Below are positions 1 through 10,471 of a stretch of 64,000 nt of DNA, piece after piece. Both the position numbers and the translations under genes were made by a program. The stretch comes from Marinibacterium sp. GTDB taxonomy: Bacteria > Pseudomonadota > Alphaproteobacteria > Rhodobacterales > Rhodobacteraceae. The stretch's first letter is position 1, and every line of letters starts with the position of its first letter. The notes below the pieces were generated by a model. That model saw only the letters and a list, made by a program, of their open reading frames with translations, was not told the origin of the DNA and did not search any database. The DNA lies in the NCBI GenBank assembly GCA_025800215.1, contig JAOXSC010000138.1, forward strand, positions 24,023 to 88,022. The letters run 5' to 3'.

Positions 1-342
1 CAGAACCGACGCCCCGGCCGCCTCGTAATATTGCACGTGATAGCCGCGCCCCACCAGGATCTCTTCGCCGCGCTGGCAATGGCAGAGCAGCGCGATCAGG
101 TTGCTTTGCGTGCCCGATGGCACGAACAGCCCGGACTCTTTTCCCAGCCGTTCGGCCAGCACCGATTCCAGCCGGTTGACCTGCGGGTCTTCGCCATAGA
201 CATCATCGCCCACTTCGGCCGCGGCCATCGCGCGGCGCATGCCCTCATCCGGGCGGGTCACCGTGTCGCTGCGCAGATCCGCCAGAAGCGGCGCATTCGG
301 TATCGTCTGTGTTGCCGCATATTGGTTCATCATCGCCCCCAT
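1..342 (-). CDS. ltaE: Low-specificity L-threonine aldolase (5' part, runs off the window)
   Basis: The frame is open from an ATG at 342 to the window edge and gives the first 114 residues of a PLP-dependent (fold type I) aldolase that splits L-threonine or L-allo-threonine into glycine and acetaldehyde in the cytoplasm. Family blocks seen are [10 protein letters not shown] (residues 22-31), GDDVYGEDP (45-53) and FVPSGTQSN (73-81). The PLP-binding lysine lies beyond the window. I chose ATG 342 because AGGA sits 5 nt upstream; ATGs at 333 and 330 are alternatives. The gene is divergent from the urease operon. Family assignment is firm; the substrate range within the family is inferred. Confidence 0.9.
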   Translation of the reverse strand, partial: MGAMMNQYAATQTIPNAPLLADLRSDTVTRPDEGMRRAMAAAEVGDDVYGEDPQVNRLESVLAERLGKESGLFVPSGTQSNLIALLCHCQRGEEILVGRGYHVQYYEAAGASVL

Positions 343-425
343 CGTGATCCTGTGCGCACCAAAACCCGCGCCCACCTGGCGCGACCCTAACGCCGGGCCG
401 AAGGGATCGGCAAGCATCAAGATCT

Positions 426-440
426 GCCCAATTTTTGGGC
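426..440. other. Small perfect hairpin in the ltaE-ureD intergenic region
   Basis: GCCCAA, a 3-nt TTT loop and TTGGGC form a perfect 6-bp stem in the divergent region between ltaE and the urease operon. It could be a regulator site or part of a leader. The rest of 343-581 shows no convincing promoter or NtrC site to my eye, although urease operons of this group are often under nitrogen control. Confidence 0.3.
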
Positions 441-581
441 GCACATGACCCACACTGCCGATCTGCTGCGCGGTTTTCGCAACCTCCTGGGCTTTGGCCC
501 TTGGCTTTGCCCAAAATCTGCGCCGATCTTGCAGGGGACCTCAGACCATGCCCCCGAACGACCCCGCGCCGGAGTAGCCCG

Positions 582-1421
582 ATCAACGCCCACGCCTCAT
601 ATCCGACGCAGAGCACGGCCCCGCCCGCGCAGCCCCGCGCCCGGGGCGAGGTGCGCCTGACCGTGAAGCCGGGCCCCCTGCGCAGCCGGATCGACGGGCT
701 GCATCAGGCCGGATCGCTCAAGCTGCTGTTTCCGCGCACCGATGACGGGCTGCAGGCGGTTCTGGTGAACACCGCAGGCGGCATCACCGGGGGCGACCGG
801 TTCACCGTGTCGGCCACCGCACGCAGCGGCACCGACCTGACACTGACCACACAGGCCGCCGAACGCGGCTATCGCGCGCAACCCGGCAGCACCGGGTGCC
901 TGACCACCGATCTGCGCATCGAAGACGGCGCGCGGCTGAACTGGCTGCCGCAGGAAACCATCCTGTTTCGCGGCTGTGCGCTGACCCGGCGGCTGAACGT
1001 GGATCTGGCCGACAGCGCCCGGCTGACGCTGGTCGAACCGCTGGTCTTTGGCCGCAGTGCCATGGCCGAAACGCTGGATGACGGGCAGTTCCGTGACCGC
1101 GTCGCGCTGCATCGGGGGGGGCGGTTGCTCTATCTGGATCAGATGCGCCTGACGGGCGACATCGCCGCCCATCTGGCCCGCCCCACCACCGGCGCAGGCG
1201 CGGGCGCGCTGGCCACGGTGCTGCATGTTGGGCCAGATGCCGCCGCGCTTCTGCCCACGCTGCGCGACGGCCTGCCCGACAGCGCCGGTGCCAGCCTGAT
1301 CGGCGATGATCTGCTGGTGATGCGCCTTCTGGCCCCCGACAGTTTCGAGCTGCGCCGCACCCTTCTGCCCATTCTTGCGCGCCTGACCGGCGCCGACCTG
1401 CCCAGACCCTGGATGATCTGA
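582..1421 (+). CDS. ureD: Urease accessory protein UreD (UreH)
   Basis: UreD is a cytoplasmic chaperone that binds apo-urease (UreABC) and, with UreF and UreG, delivers nickel. Seen: the conserved blocks [27 protein letters not shown] and LVEPLVFGR in the expected order. The start is uncertain. The frame is open back to a TTG at 435, but the segment 435-581 is proline-rich and unlike the family. It contains no ATG or GTG, only TTG codons. An ATC at 582 has GGAG at 571-574 (7-nt spacer) and would give 279 residues, the usual UreD length, so an AUC start is possible. The stop is followed one base later by the ureA ATG. Function is near certain; the start is an inference. Confidence 0.9.
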   Translation: MNAHASYPTQSTAPPAQPRARGEVRLTVKPGPLRSRIDGLHQAGSLKLLFPRTDDGLQAVLVNTAGGITGGDRFTVSATARSGTDLTLTTQAAERGYRAQPGSTGCLTTDLRIEDGARLNWLPQETILFRGCALTRRLNVDLADSARLTLVEPLVFGRSAMAETLDDGQFRDRVALHRGGRLLYLDQMRLTGDIAAHLARPTTGAGAGALATVLHVGPDAAALLPTLRDGLPDSAGASLIGDDLLVMRLLAPDSFELRRTLLPILARLTGADLPRPWMI

Positions 1422-1422
1422 C

Positions 1423-1725
1423 ATGCAACTGACCCCCCGAGAAAAAGACAAACTGCTGGTGGCCATGGCCGCCGAAGTGGCCCGCAAACGGCTGGCGCGC
1501 GGCGTCAAGCTGAACCACCCCGAAGCGATTGCCCTGATCACCGATGCCGTGGTCGAAGGGGCCCGCGACGGGCGCAGCGTGGCCGAAATGATGGAGGCCG
1601 GCGCGCAGGTCATCACCCGCGAACAATGCATGGATGGCATCCCCGAGATGATCCACGAGGTTCAGGTCGAAGCCACCTTTCCCGACGGCACCAAACTGGT
1701 GACCGTGCACAACCCCATCCGCTGA
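1423..1725 (+). CDS. ureA: Urease gamma subunit
   Basis: UreA is the small structural subunit of the (UreABC)3 urease, which hydrolyses urea to ammonia and carbamate in the cytoplasm. It has 100 residues, the standard length. Family blocks are [10 protein letters not shown] at residues 3-12, [10 protein letters not shown] around 26-35 and [18 protein letters not shown] in the C-terminal third. The ATG lies one base after the ureD stop, so the two are probably translationally coupled. It is the first structural gene of a single-strand run ureD-A-B-C-E-F-G. Nothing in the protein is unusual. Confidence 0.97.
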   Translation: MQLTPREKDKLLVAMAAEVARKRLARGVKLNHPEAIALITDAVVEGARDGRSVAEMMEAGAQVITREQCMDGIPEMIHEVQVEATFPDGTKLVTVHNPIR

Positions 1726-1746
1726 TCCGCGTACAGGAGCCCCAAG

Positions 1747-1830
1747 ATGACCCATTCGATCCCGCTGGCCACCCTGATCCTGTTGACGTCCAAACCGGCC
1801 CCTTCCCCCACCGAACGAGGCCGCACATGA
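1747..1830 (+). CDS. Small ORF (27 aa) between ureA and ureB
   Basis: ATG 1747 is preceded by a good Shine-Dalgarno (AGGAG, 7-8 nt spacer), and its TGA (1828-1830) overlaps the ureB ATG as ATGA. The peptide has a short hydrophobic stretch ([10 protein letters not shown]) and then a Pro/Ser/Thr/Arg-rich tail. I know no family for it. It occupies the whole space between ureA and ureB and uses the best ribosome-binding site there. It may therefore be a real small protein, a coupling peptide that loads ribosomes for ureB, or the remnant of a larger ureA-ureB spacer gene. Coding status is inferred only from the SD and the overlap. Confidence 0.4.
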   Translation: MTHSIPLATLILLTSKPAPSPTERGRT

Positions 1831-2131
1831 TCCCCGGAGAGCTCTTTCCCGCTGCAGGCGATCTGGTGCTGAACCCCGGCCGCGAGGTTCTGACCCTGAT
1901 GGTGGCCAATACCGGAGACCGCCCCGTGCAGGTCGGATCGCATTACCATTTTGCCGAAACCAACAGCGCGCTCGACTTTGACCGCGCCGCCGCCCGCGGC
2001 ATGCGGCTGGACATCGCGTCGGGCACCGCCGTGCGGTTCGAGCCGGGCCAGCGGCGCGAGGTCAACCTGATCCCGATCGCAGGCGCGCGCCGCATCTATG
2101 GGTTCAATCAGCAAGTGATGGGAGAGCTCTG

Positions 2132-2132
<1 letters not shown>
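1827..2132 (+). CDS. ureB: Urease beta subunit
   Basis: UreB is the second structural subunit of the bacterial three-chain urease. It has 101 residues starting MIPGEL, with [10 protein letters not shown] around residues 38-47, [15 protein letters not shown] around 60-74 and a C-terminal [10 protein letters not shown], all diagnostic. The frame is open further upstream, but that part is a shadow of ureA; ATG 1827 matches the family N-terminus. Its start overlaps the stop of the preceding small ORF (ATGA), and its stop overlaps the ureC start (TGATG), so the structural genes are tightly coupled. Confidence 0.96.
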
Positions 2133-3892
<1,760 letters not shown>

Positions 3893-3904
3893 CAGGGGCT
3901 GACG

Positions 3905-4357
3905 ATGACCGACACCTGCCTTGTGGCGCGCCACTATCACCCGCATCTGCACCATGCCGCCGCCGATGAAATCGCGCTCGGTTACGACGCGCGCTTCCTG
4001 CGCCGCAAGATGCTGACCACCGCGTCGGGCAAATCGGTGCTGGTGGATCTGCCGCAGACCACGTCGCTCGACCATGGGGGCGCACTGGTGCTGCAGGACG
4101 GGGCCGAGATCGAAATCATCGCCGCCCCCGAAGATCTGCTTGAAGTGACCGGAGACGACCTGCCCCGGATCGCCTGGCATATCGGCAACCGCCACACCCC
4201 CTGCCAGATCGAAGCCGGCCGGCTGCTGATCCAGCGTGACCACGTGATCCGCGACATGCTGGGCAAGATCGGCGCCCAGGTGCGCGAGGTCACCGAACCC
4301 TTCACCCCCGAAGGCGGCGCCTATGGCCACGGACGCACCCATGGCCATAGCCACTGA
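3905..4357 (+). CDS. ureE: Urease accessory nickel metallochaperone UreE
   Basis: UreE is a dimeric cytoplasmic nickel-binding protein that passes Ni to UreG. The 150-residue protein has the UreE peptide-binding N-domain, then the C-terminal metal domain with WHIGNRHTPCQIE (about 97-109). It ends in a short His-rich tail ([10 protein letters not shown]), a nickel-binding feature. SD AGGGG lies 6 nt before ATG 3905. The last 35 nt overlap the start of ureF, so the His tail of UreE is encoded by the same DNA as the N-terminus of UreF. Confidence 0.95.
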   Translation: MTDTCLVARHYHPHLHHAAADEIALGYDARFLRRKMLTTASGKSVLVDLPQTTSLDHGGALVLQDGAEIEIIAAPEDLLEVTGDDLPRIAWHIGNRHTPCQIEAGRLLIQRDHVIRDMLGKIGAQVREVTEPFTPEGGAYGHGRTHGHSH

Positions 4358-4985
4358 AGACCTGCTGACGCTGCTGCAATGGCTGTCGCCGTCTTATCCG
4401 GTGGGGGCGTTCAGCTATTCGCACGGGCTCGAACAGGCGATCGAGACCGGGCAGGTTCGCGATGCCGCGTCCCTGCAGGGCTGGATCGCGGATGTGCTGG
4501 AGCACGGCGCGGGGGCCTCGGACGCGATCCTGCTGGTGGCGGCCCATGCCGACCCGGCGGCCGCAGACCGGTTCGACGCCACCGCCCGCGCGCTGGCCAG
4601 TTCGGCCGAACGGCTCAAGGAAACCGATCTGCAGGGGGCCGCCTTTTGCAACATCACCCGTGCGGTCTGGGATCTGCCTCTGGCGGGACTGACCTATCCG
4701 GTGGCGGTGGGGACGGCCGCAGGGCTGCGCGGGCTGGCGCCCGACGCTGTGGCGGCGGCCTATCTGCATGCCTTTGCCAGCACGCTTGCATCGGTCGGAA
4801 TGCGGCTGGTCCCGCTTGGGCAGACCGACGGGCAGCGGATCATCCGGGCGCTGGCGCCGCTCTGCCAGCACATCGCCGCTGACAGCCTGCATGGCGACCC
4901 GGACCGGATTGGCACCAGCACCTTTCTGGCCGATATTGCAGCGATGCGCCATGAAACCCAGTATTCAAGGATCTTTCGCACATGA
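4323..4985 (+). CDS. ureF: Urease accessory protein UreF
   Basis: UreF, a helical cytoplasmic protein, bridges UreD and UreG in the urease activation complex. The 220-residue product has [19 protein letters not shown] (about 17-35) and further family blocks including [14 protein letters not shown] use ATG 4323, which overlaps the ureE 3' end by 35 nt; ATG 4341 (residue 7) is possible and would shorten the overlap. The stop overlaps the ureG start (ATGA at 4982-4985). Confidence 0.94.
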   Translation: MATDAPMAIATEDLLTLLQWLSPSYPVGAFSYSHGLEQAIETGQVRDAASLQGWIADVLEHGAGASDAILLVAAHADPAAADRFDATARALASSAERLKETDLQGAAFCNITRAVWDLPLAGLTYPVAVGTAAGLRGLAPDAVAAAYLHAFASTLASVGMRLVPLGQTDGQRIIRALAPLCQHIAADSLHGDPDRIGTSTFLADIAAMRHETQYSRIFRT

Positions 4986-5626
4986 CACAGTTCAACGGAC
5001 CCCTTCGTATCGGCATCGGCGGCCCGGTGGGCGCGGGCAAGACCACGCTGACCGCGGCCCTGTGCGAAGCCCTGCGCGACCGCCATTCCGTCGGCGTGAT
5101 CACCAATGACATCTACACCCAGGAAGACGCCGAAGCGCTGATGCGCATGCAGGTGCTGCCGCTGGACCGGATCATAGGTGTCGAAACCGGTGGCTGCCCG
5201 CACACGGCGATCCGCGAAGATGCGTCGATCAACCTGGCCGCGGTGGCCGAAATGCAGGGCCGCCACCCCGATGTGGAAATCGTCCTGATCGAAAGCGGCG
5301 GTGACAACCTGTCGGCGACCTTCAGCCCGGAACTCGCGGATCTGACGATCTATGTGATCGACGTGGCCGCCGGGGAAGAGATCCCGCGCAAGGGCGGCCC
5401 GGCCATCACCAAATCGGACCTGCTGGTGATCAACAAGACCGATCTTGCCCCCCATGTGGGCGCCGATCTGGCGGTGATGGAGCGTGACGCCACCCGCATG
5501 CGCGCCGGACGCCCCTTCGTGTTCACCAGCCTGCGCCAGCGACAGGGCATCGACGCGGTGCACCGCAAGATCGCCGAAATCGGCGGGCTGGCCCTGCCCG
5601 ATGCGGATCTTGCCGCAACGGCCTAG
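4982..5626 (+). CDS. ureG: Urease accessory GTPase UreG
   Basis: UreG is a SIMIBI-class GTPase that hydrolyses GTP to drive nickel insertion into urease. The 214-residue product shows the Walker A loop [11 protein letters not shown] (about 14-24), [15 protein letters not shown] with the metal-binding CPH motif, ESGGDNL, and the guanine-specificity [10 protein letters not shown]. It is the last gene of the urease operon; no urea transporter is present here. Length and motifs are normal. Confidence 0.97.
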   Translation: MTQFNGPLRIGIGGPVGAGKTTLTAALCEALRDRHSVGVITNDIYTQEDAEALMRMQVLPLDRIIGVETGGCPHTAIREDASINLAAVAEMQGRHPDVEIVLIESGGDNLSATFSPELADLTIYVIDVAAGEEIPRKGGPAITKSDLLVINKTDLAPHVGADLAVMERDATRMRAGRPFVFTSLRQRQGIDAVHRKIAEIGGLALPDADLAATA

Positions 5627-5631
5627 GATCA

Positions 5632-5661
5632 AAGCGGTTTGCGCCGCGCCCAAACCCGCTT
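5632..5661 (+). terminator. Possible stem-loop after ureG
   Basis: AAGCGGTTTG (5632-5641) pairs with CAAACCCGCTT (5651-5661) with one bulged base, directly after the ureG stop. No T-run follows, so it may be a weak terminator or an RNA 3'-end stabiliser for the urease transcript. Confidence 0.35.
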
Positions 5662-5699
5662 AGAACGGGCCTGACGCCATTCACCGACAGGCCCGCCCC

Positions 5700-7370
5700 A
5701 TGACCCGCCCTTTCCTGCCCCGCCTTGACGAGATCGAGCTGCACCTGGCCGAACTGACCGGAGCACGGGTGATCTGGCAGCTTCTGGCCGTGGGGCTGGT
5801 GTCGCTGCTGCTGTTTCTGCCGGGCTTTTTCGTCCTGCCGGTGGTGGATCGGGACGAGGCGCGCTTTTCCCAGGCCAGCCGCCAGATGGTGGGAACCGGC
5901 GATCTGATCGACATCCGTCTGGGCGAAGACACGCGGTACAAGAAACCCGTTGGCATCTACTGGCTGCAATCGGCCGCCGCCGCCGTTGCGGGGCCCGACC
6001 ATGCGCAGGACATCTGGGTCTACCGGATCCCGTCTCTGATCGGTGCGGTGGCCGCGGTGATGCTGACCTATCTGGTGGCCCTGTCGCTGAGCGGCGCCAC
6101 GCGGGTGGCGTTTGTGGCGGCACTCTGCCTGTCGGTGACGTTGGTGCTGGCTGGTGAGGCCCGCATCGCCAAGACCGATGCGGTGCTGCTGGCCACGGTG
6201 CTGGGCGCGCAGTTGGTTCTCGCGCGGCTCTGGATGCGCGGGGCGGCGGCGATGACGGGCGCGTGGCCCTGGGCCTTCTGGGCGATCCTGGGCCTGTCGA
6301 TGCTGATCAAGGGCCCGGTGGGGCCGATGGTGGTGGGGCTGACGGTGCTGGCCCTGTCGCTTTGGACATGGGATCTACGCTGGCTGGCGCCGCTGCGCCC
6401 GCGCGCGGGCCTGATCCTGTTTCTGGCGCTGGTGCTGCCCTGGTATATCGCCATCACCATCAAGAGCGGCAGCGCCTTCTGGGCAGAATCGCTGGGCCGG
6501 GATCTGCTGGGCAAGATCGGCGAAGGCGAAGCCAGCAAAGGCGCCCCCCCCGGCACCTATGCGCTGGCGGTGTGGGCCACGTTCTGGCCTGCCGCGATCC
6601 TGCTGCCCTTCGGGCTGGCCGCCGCCTGGCGTGACCGTGCGCAGCATCACGTGCAATTCCTGATCGCCTGGATCCTGCCCAGCTGGATCGTCTTTGAACT
6701 GACCGCCACCAAGCTGGTGCACTATGTGCTGCCGACCTTTCCGGCGCTGGCGGTGCTCTGCGCCCTGGGATGGCTGGGCCGCGATGACCGGCGCCCCGGT
6801 CCGGGCTATACGGTGTTTTTGTGCGCGATGCTGGGGCTGGGGGGCATTCTGCTGGCGGTGCCGCTGGTCTTTGCCTGGCCGCTTGGCCAGCGCCTGACCC
6901 TGATCTGGGTGGTGGGCGCCGCGATCCTGCTGGCGGGCGTCTGGTTCACCTGGAACCGGATGCGCGCAGGCGACCGTCTGGCCCCGGTGCTGGGCTTTGC
7001 CTTGATGACGGCGGGGCTGGCCACGGCGCTCTTTGGGCATCTGGCGCGCACGCCTGCGCTCTGGCCGTCGAACCGGCTGGCCGACATTCAGGCGGCGACC
7101 CCCATGTGCGACGGCGCGGCCTATGCGTCCATCGGGTATCACGAGGCGTCAATCCTGCTGCTGACCGACCCGCGCGTGCGCCTGCTGGAGCTGCCCGAAG
7201 GCCTGACCTACGCCCAGTCCGCCCCCTGCGCGCTGGTGTTTGTGGGTGATCGCCAGCGCGAAGCGTTCGACGCCGCCGCCGATGATCGGTGGTCCCATAT
7301 CGACACGGTCACCGGCATGAACCTGGGCAACACGCGCAATGTGACGGTGCACGCCTACCGGCGCAACTGA
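5700..7370 (+). CDS. ArnT-like (GT83/PMT_2) polytopic membrane glycosyltransferase
   Basis: This 556-residue membrane protein of the ArnT/PMT_2 type transfers a sugar from a polyprenyl-phosphate donor to an acceptor on the periplasmic side; in ArnT and rhizobial RgtA-D the acceptor is lipid A or core. Seen: about a dozen hydrophobic segments, and a first periplasmic loop with RDEARFSQASRQM followed by KKPVGIYWLQ, the acidic donor/metal site of the family. The C-terminal soluble part is short. It converges on and overlaps the PAP2 gene (16 nt). With the GT2 and LABN genes nearby it probably belongs to lipid A or LPS decoration. Which sugar is moved cannot be read from the sequence. Confidence 0.85.
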   Translation: MTRPFLPRLDEIELHLAELTGARVIWQLLAVGLVSLLLFLPGFFVLPVVDRDEARFSQASRQMVGTGDLIDIRLGEDTRYKKPVGIYWLQSAAAAVAGPDHAQDIWVYRIPSLIGAVAAVMLTYLVALSLSGATRVAFVAALCLSVTLVLAGEARIAKTDAVLLATVLGAQLVLARLWMRGAAAMTGAWPWAFWAILGLSMLIKGPVGPMVVGLTVLALSLWTWDLRWLAPLRPRAGLILFLALVLPWYIAITIKSGSAFWAESLGRDLLGKIGEGEASKGAPPGTYALAVWATFWPAAILLPFGLAAAWRDRAQHHVQFLIAWILPSWIVFELTATKLVHYVLPTFPALAVLCALGWLGRDDRRPGPGYTVFLCAMLGLGGILLAVPLVFAWPLGQRLTLIWVVGAAILLAGVWFTWNRMRAGDRLAPVLGFALMTAGLATALFGHLARTPALWPSNRLADIQAATPMCDGAAYASIGYHEASILLLTDPRVRLLELPEGLTYAQSAPCALVFVGDRQREAFDAAADDRWSHIDTVTGMNLGNTRNVTVHAYRRN

Positions 7371-8716
7371 CGGGTCAGGTTCAGCCCGGCCACGCGCAGC
7401 GCGTGGATCCCGCCCCGGATCCGCCGCGCGCACCAGCGCCATCCGCCCTGAAAGGCGCGGTCGAACCCGGCCAGCACCAGAACCTGCGTCAGCCAGCCCA
7501 GGATCGCCCCGGCGATGATCTGGCGCACGTCATGCGCCCCCACCGCAACCCGCGTGCTGGCCACAAAGCCTGCGGCCACCACCACACCGGCCTGTGCTGC
7601 GGGACTTGCGGCCAGACAATGCTGCGCCAGCCCGGCCGCGCCGAAAAACGACGCCGCCGTGTGGCCCGACGGAAAGCCCTGCAGGCCGCCATTGGGGCGG
7701 TGATTGATCGGGATGTCTCCAAGCGCGTTCTTGGACCCGTGCAGCAGCGTCGTCATCAGCACGAACCGGCCAAAATACTGCACCCCCTGCCCGGTCGCCA
7801 CCGCACAGCCCAGCCCGGCCAGAGGCAGCGCGATCTGCACATTGTCCCCGAATTTCTCGGCCCGGTGGGATGGCAGCGTGGTCATGATCAGCACAAAACC
7901 AAGGCTCAGCACCAAAAGCCCGCGCCCCGCGCGCAGCCCGATCCCGGCCCAGCCCCGGCGCAGATCACGCGGCAGGATCCAGCGCAGATGCCCGAAAAGG
8001 CGCCTGAGGTCGCTCCAGATTGCGGCAAAGGTGACGCGGTCCATCAGCTCGGCAATGCGAAAGAGCCGCCCGAGCCCCCAGGCCAGCGTGCTCATCAGCA
8101 GCACCGACCACAGCACATCGGACAGAAAATGCCGCCCCTTCATCACCCGCATCAGCGCCGTCAGCACCACCAGCGTGCCAAGCGCGATCAGCCAGGCCCG
8201 GCGGCGCGGTGCGGGCACCGATGCCCAGACCACCAGCCCCACCAGCAGCGCCGCCGCCGCCATCGAGGCCGCTTCGCCCGAGACAAAGGAACAATTGCCC
8301 AGACACTGATCGGTGATCTGCCAGGGCCGTGTGAACTGCGCGTCACCGCCAAACTGGGCGATCTCGGCGGGGCGCGCGCGGCCCCAGTATTCCTTGAGCC
8401 CCAGATTCACGATCACCACCGGCCCCAGCACCACAAAGCTGCTGGCAAAGGCCCAGAACCGGGCCGGAACAGCGCCCGGCTGGCGCGACAGCGCAGCCTG
8501 CGCGCTCAGCGCCAGAACCACGGCAGCAATCACATAGGTGGCGTCCCACAACAGGCGGCGCAGGGTCGCCAGCCCGCCATGATGATCCAGCGGGAACCGC
8601 CCCGACGCATCATCGAAGAACAGCCCCGACACCGCCAAATCGATGCCCGGCACCAGTCCGAAGATCACCAGCATCCCCGCCCAGAGGATGGCGAACAGGC
8701 GCAGATCGTGGTTCAT
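7355..8716 (-). CDS. Membrane phosphatase with two PAP2 domains in tandem
   Basis: The 453-residue polytopic protein carries two PAP2 (type 2 phosphatidic acid phosphatase / LpxE-like) domains. Domain 1 has K108-x6-R115-P116 and R190-x5-H196-x3-D200, but the middle motif is FVSGEA, with Glu148 in place of the usual PSGH histidine. Domain 2 has a full PSGH (349-352) and R389-x5-H395, but Gln399 where Asp is expected, and a degraded first motif. Known relatives remove phosphate from lipid A or undecaprenyl diphosphate in the periplasm. Start ATG 8716 follows a GAGGGGG box and overlaps the preceding gene's stop (ATGA). It is the last gene of the GT2-LABN-GT-PAP2 operon. Confidence 0.85.
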   Translation of the reverse strand: MNHDLRLFAILWAGMLVIFGLVPGIDLAVSGLFFDDASGRFPLDHHGGLATLRRLLWDATYVIAAVVLALSAQAALSRQPGAVPARFWAFASSFVVLGPVVIVNLGLKEYWGRARPAEIAQFGGDAQFTRPWQITDQCLGNCSFVSGEAASMAAAALLVGLVVWASVPAPRRRAWLIALGTLVVLTALMRVMKGRHFLSDVLWSVLLMSTLAWGLGRLFRIAELMDRVTFAAIWSDLRRLFGHLRWILPRDLRRGWAGIGLRAGRGLLVLSLGFVLIMTTLPSHRAEKFGDNVQIALPLAGLGCAVATGQGVQYFGRFVLMTTLLHGSKNALGDIPINHRPNGGLQGFPSGHTAASFFGAAGLAQHCLAASPAAQAGVVVAAGFVASTRVAVGAHDVRQIIAGAILGWLTQVLVLAGFDRAFQGGWRWCARRIRGGIHALRVAGLNLTRQLRR

Positions 8717-10188
8717 TTCGGCCCCCTCAGGCAATCGGGATCCACCAGATAGGCATAAACCGGACGTCCCCGGTGCGCGCCCTGCGGGGCCGCCCATCTC
8801 AGATCCGGCGTGGCGCGGTTGCAGGCGTCCGGCGCAGGATCAAAGCTGACCAGCAGCACCGGCGCGACCCGATCTGCGGGCAGCGCGTGTTTCTGGGCAT
8901 AGTAATGCGGGACATAGCCCTGCGGCGGTTCGGCATAGATCGTCACATCGCTGTCGCGGGCAGTGTGAAAGAGATCGGACAGAACATGGCGATGGGCGGC
9001 CACGACCGCATCGGCGCCGGTTTCATGCGCGGCGTCGATGATCTGGCGGCTCAGCTCGGCCCGGCCGGTATAGTTGCGCAGCACCGGTGCGCCGTCCTCA
9101 TGGGTCCAGCTGGTGATCTGCGTGGCCACAACCGGCAGCGCCAGCGCCAGCGCGCCGTTGATTGCAAGCCCCGCCCAGATGGCCCGGCGCGCCCAGCCCG
9201 CCCGATCCCACAGCATCGCCACAACAAGCGGGATGCCCGCCGCATAGGCCGTCGCCGCCCAATTGGCAAAGGCCTTGGACAGCAGCGCCTGCCCCACCAC
9301 CAGCAGCAGGATCGGCAGCGACATCCAGACCAGCCAGCGCCGCGTCCAGTCCGCACTGCGCAGCGCCATCGGCACCACCAGCAGATAGGCGGCAAAGAAC
9401 ACCGGCCCCAGCACGCCGAACTGGCCGCCGATGAACTCAAGCGCGCCGCTGACATTCAGCGAAATCCCCGGCTCGTTCACCCAATCGACATTGTCGGCCG
9501 TGTGCGACAGCGTCACCAGATCATTCTGCAGGTTCCAGATCACATTGGGCAGGATCACCAGCCCAAAGCCCAGGGCCGCCATCAGCACCGACCGCCAGCC
9601 GATGCGCGCCTGTGGCACAAACAGCATCGCCAGCGCGGAACACAGGATGAAATAGATCGCGGCGTATTTCGCCATCATCCCCAGCCCCAGACAGATCCCA
9701 AGCGCCAGCGCGATGCCGGGCCGGTCGCGATCGACCAGCAGCAGCCACAGCCACAGCGCTCCGGCAAAGAACGGCAACAGGATCGTGTCGGTGGAAATCA
9801 GCAGTGACGCCAGCGCCACGGCGGGCATGGTCAGATAGACCAGACCCGCCAGCACCGCTGGCCAGGGATCCATGATGCGCCGGGCAAACCCCATGAGGAT
9901 CAGCGCGGTCGCCCCGTGAAACAAAGGCCCCGGCAGGCGGATCCAGAACGCGGCATCGCTGCCGCCCAGTTCGGTAAAGGCGCGGATCACCCAGCCGATC
10001 AGCGGGGGTTTGGAATAATAGCCAAAAGCAAGTTCTTCGCCCCAAAGCCAGTATTGCGCTTCGTCGACAAACAGATCCGCCGTGGCGTGCGGCAGCAGCA
10101 GCACGCGATAAAGCGTGACCGCCGCGACAATCGCAATGCCCGCCAGACGCGGATCAGGTGTTGGCCGCAGCGCTGCGTTTTTCTGCAT
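8713..10188 (-). CDS. GT39/GT83-like membrane glycosyltransferase
   Basis: This 491-residue polytopic protein is of the dolichyl-phosphate-mannose-protein mannosyltransferase/ArnT (PMT_2) fold. After the first membrane helix it has DEAQYWLWGEEL (about 42-53) and YYSKPPLIGW, the typical acidic loop that binds the lipid-linked donor. About ten hydrophobic segments follow, with a soluble C-terminal portion. Its 5' end overlaps the LABN gene by 35 nt and its stop overlaps the PAP2 start. It should use the polyprenyl-phosphate sugar made by the GT2 enzyme encoded just upstream. Acceptor and sugar are unknown. Confidence 0.86.
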   Translation of the reverse strand: MQKNAALRPTPDPRLAGIAIVAAVTLYRVLLLPHATADLFVDEAQYWLWGEELAFGYYSKPPLIGWVIRAFTELGGSDAAFWIRLPGPLFHGATALILMGFARRIMDPWPAVLAGLVYLTMPAVALASLLISTDTILLPFFAGALWLWLLLVDRDRPGIALALGICLGLGMMAKYAAIYFILCSALAMLFVPQARIGWRSVLMAALGFGLVILPNVIWNLQNDLVTLSHTADNVDWVNEPGISLNVSGALEFIGGQFGVLGPVFFAAYLLVVPMALRSADWTRRWLVWMSLPILLLVVGQALLSKAFANWAATAYAAGIPLVVAMLWDRAGWARRAIWAGLAINGALALALPVVATQITSWTHEDGAPVLRNYTGRAELSRQIIDAAHETGADAVVAAHRHVLSDLFHTARDSDVTIYAEPPQGYVPHYYAQKHALPADRVAPVLLVSFDPAPDACNRATPDLRWAAPQGAHRGRPVYAYLVDPDCLRGPK

Positions 10189-10471
10189 AGATCAGCCACA
10201 GATTGCGTGCATAGACCACGACGCCAAAACACTGCCCCATGATGAACACCGGATCCTTGCGGTGCACCGCATAGGCAAACAGCGTCAGCCCCCCGATGAT
10301 CGAAAACCACCAGAAAAGCTCGGGCACCACCGATTTCTTGAGCTTTTCCGACGCCAGCCACTGGACGATCCAGCGCCCGAAAAACAGCATCTGCGCGCCA
10401 AAGCCGACGATGACCCAGATCAGCTCGGCCCGGGTGTCGACCTTGAAGAACTCCAGCGCCTGCTCGATCAT
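10154..10471 (-). CDS. Lipid-A-disaccharide-synthase N-terminal-domain (LABN) membrane protein
   Basis: This 105-residue protein has three to four hydrophobic helices and the LABN hallmarks FFGRWIVQWLASEK (about 31-44) and FWWFSIIGG (about 53-61). The domain occurs as a free-standing small protein beside GT2 polyprenyl-phosphate sugar synthases and PMT_2 transferases. There it is thought to help in moving or handling the lipid-linked sugar, although the mechanism is not established as far as I know. Its start overlaps the GT2 stop (4 nt), and its end overlaps the next gene. No LpxB catalytic domain follows, so it is a stand-alone gene and not a truncated lpxB. Confidence 0.88.
   Translation of the reverse strand: MIEQALEFFKVDTRAELIWVIVGFGAQMLFFGRWIVQWLASEKLKKSVVPELFWWFSIIGGLTLFAYAVHRKDPVFIMGQCFGVVVYARNLWLIYAEKRSAAANT

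Noticed and set aside
435..581. N-terminal extension of UreD from TTG 435
   Set aside because: The extra residues are proline/arginine-rich and unlike UreD, and there is no SD at the TTG.
10154..10471. Truncated lpxB
   Set aside because: The 105-residue LABN protein is a complete stand-alone family member with overlapping neighbours; no LpxB catalytic remnant follows.
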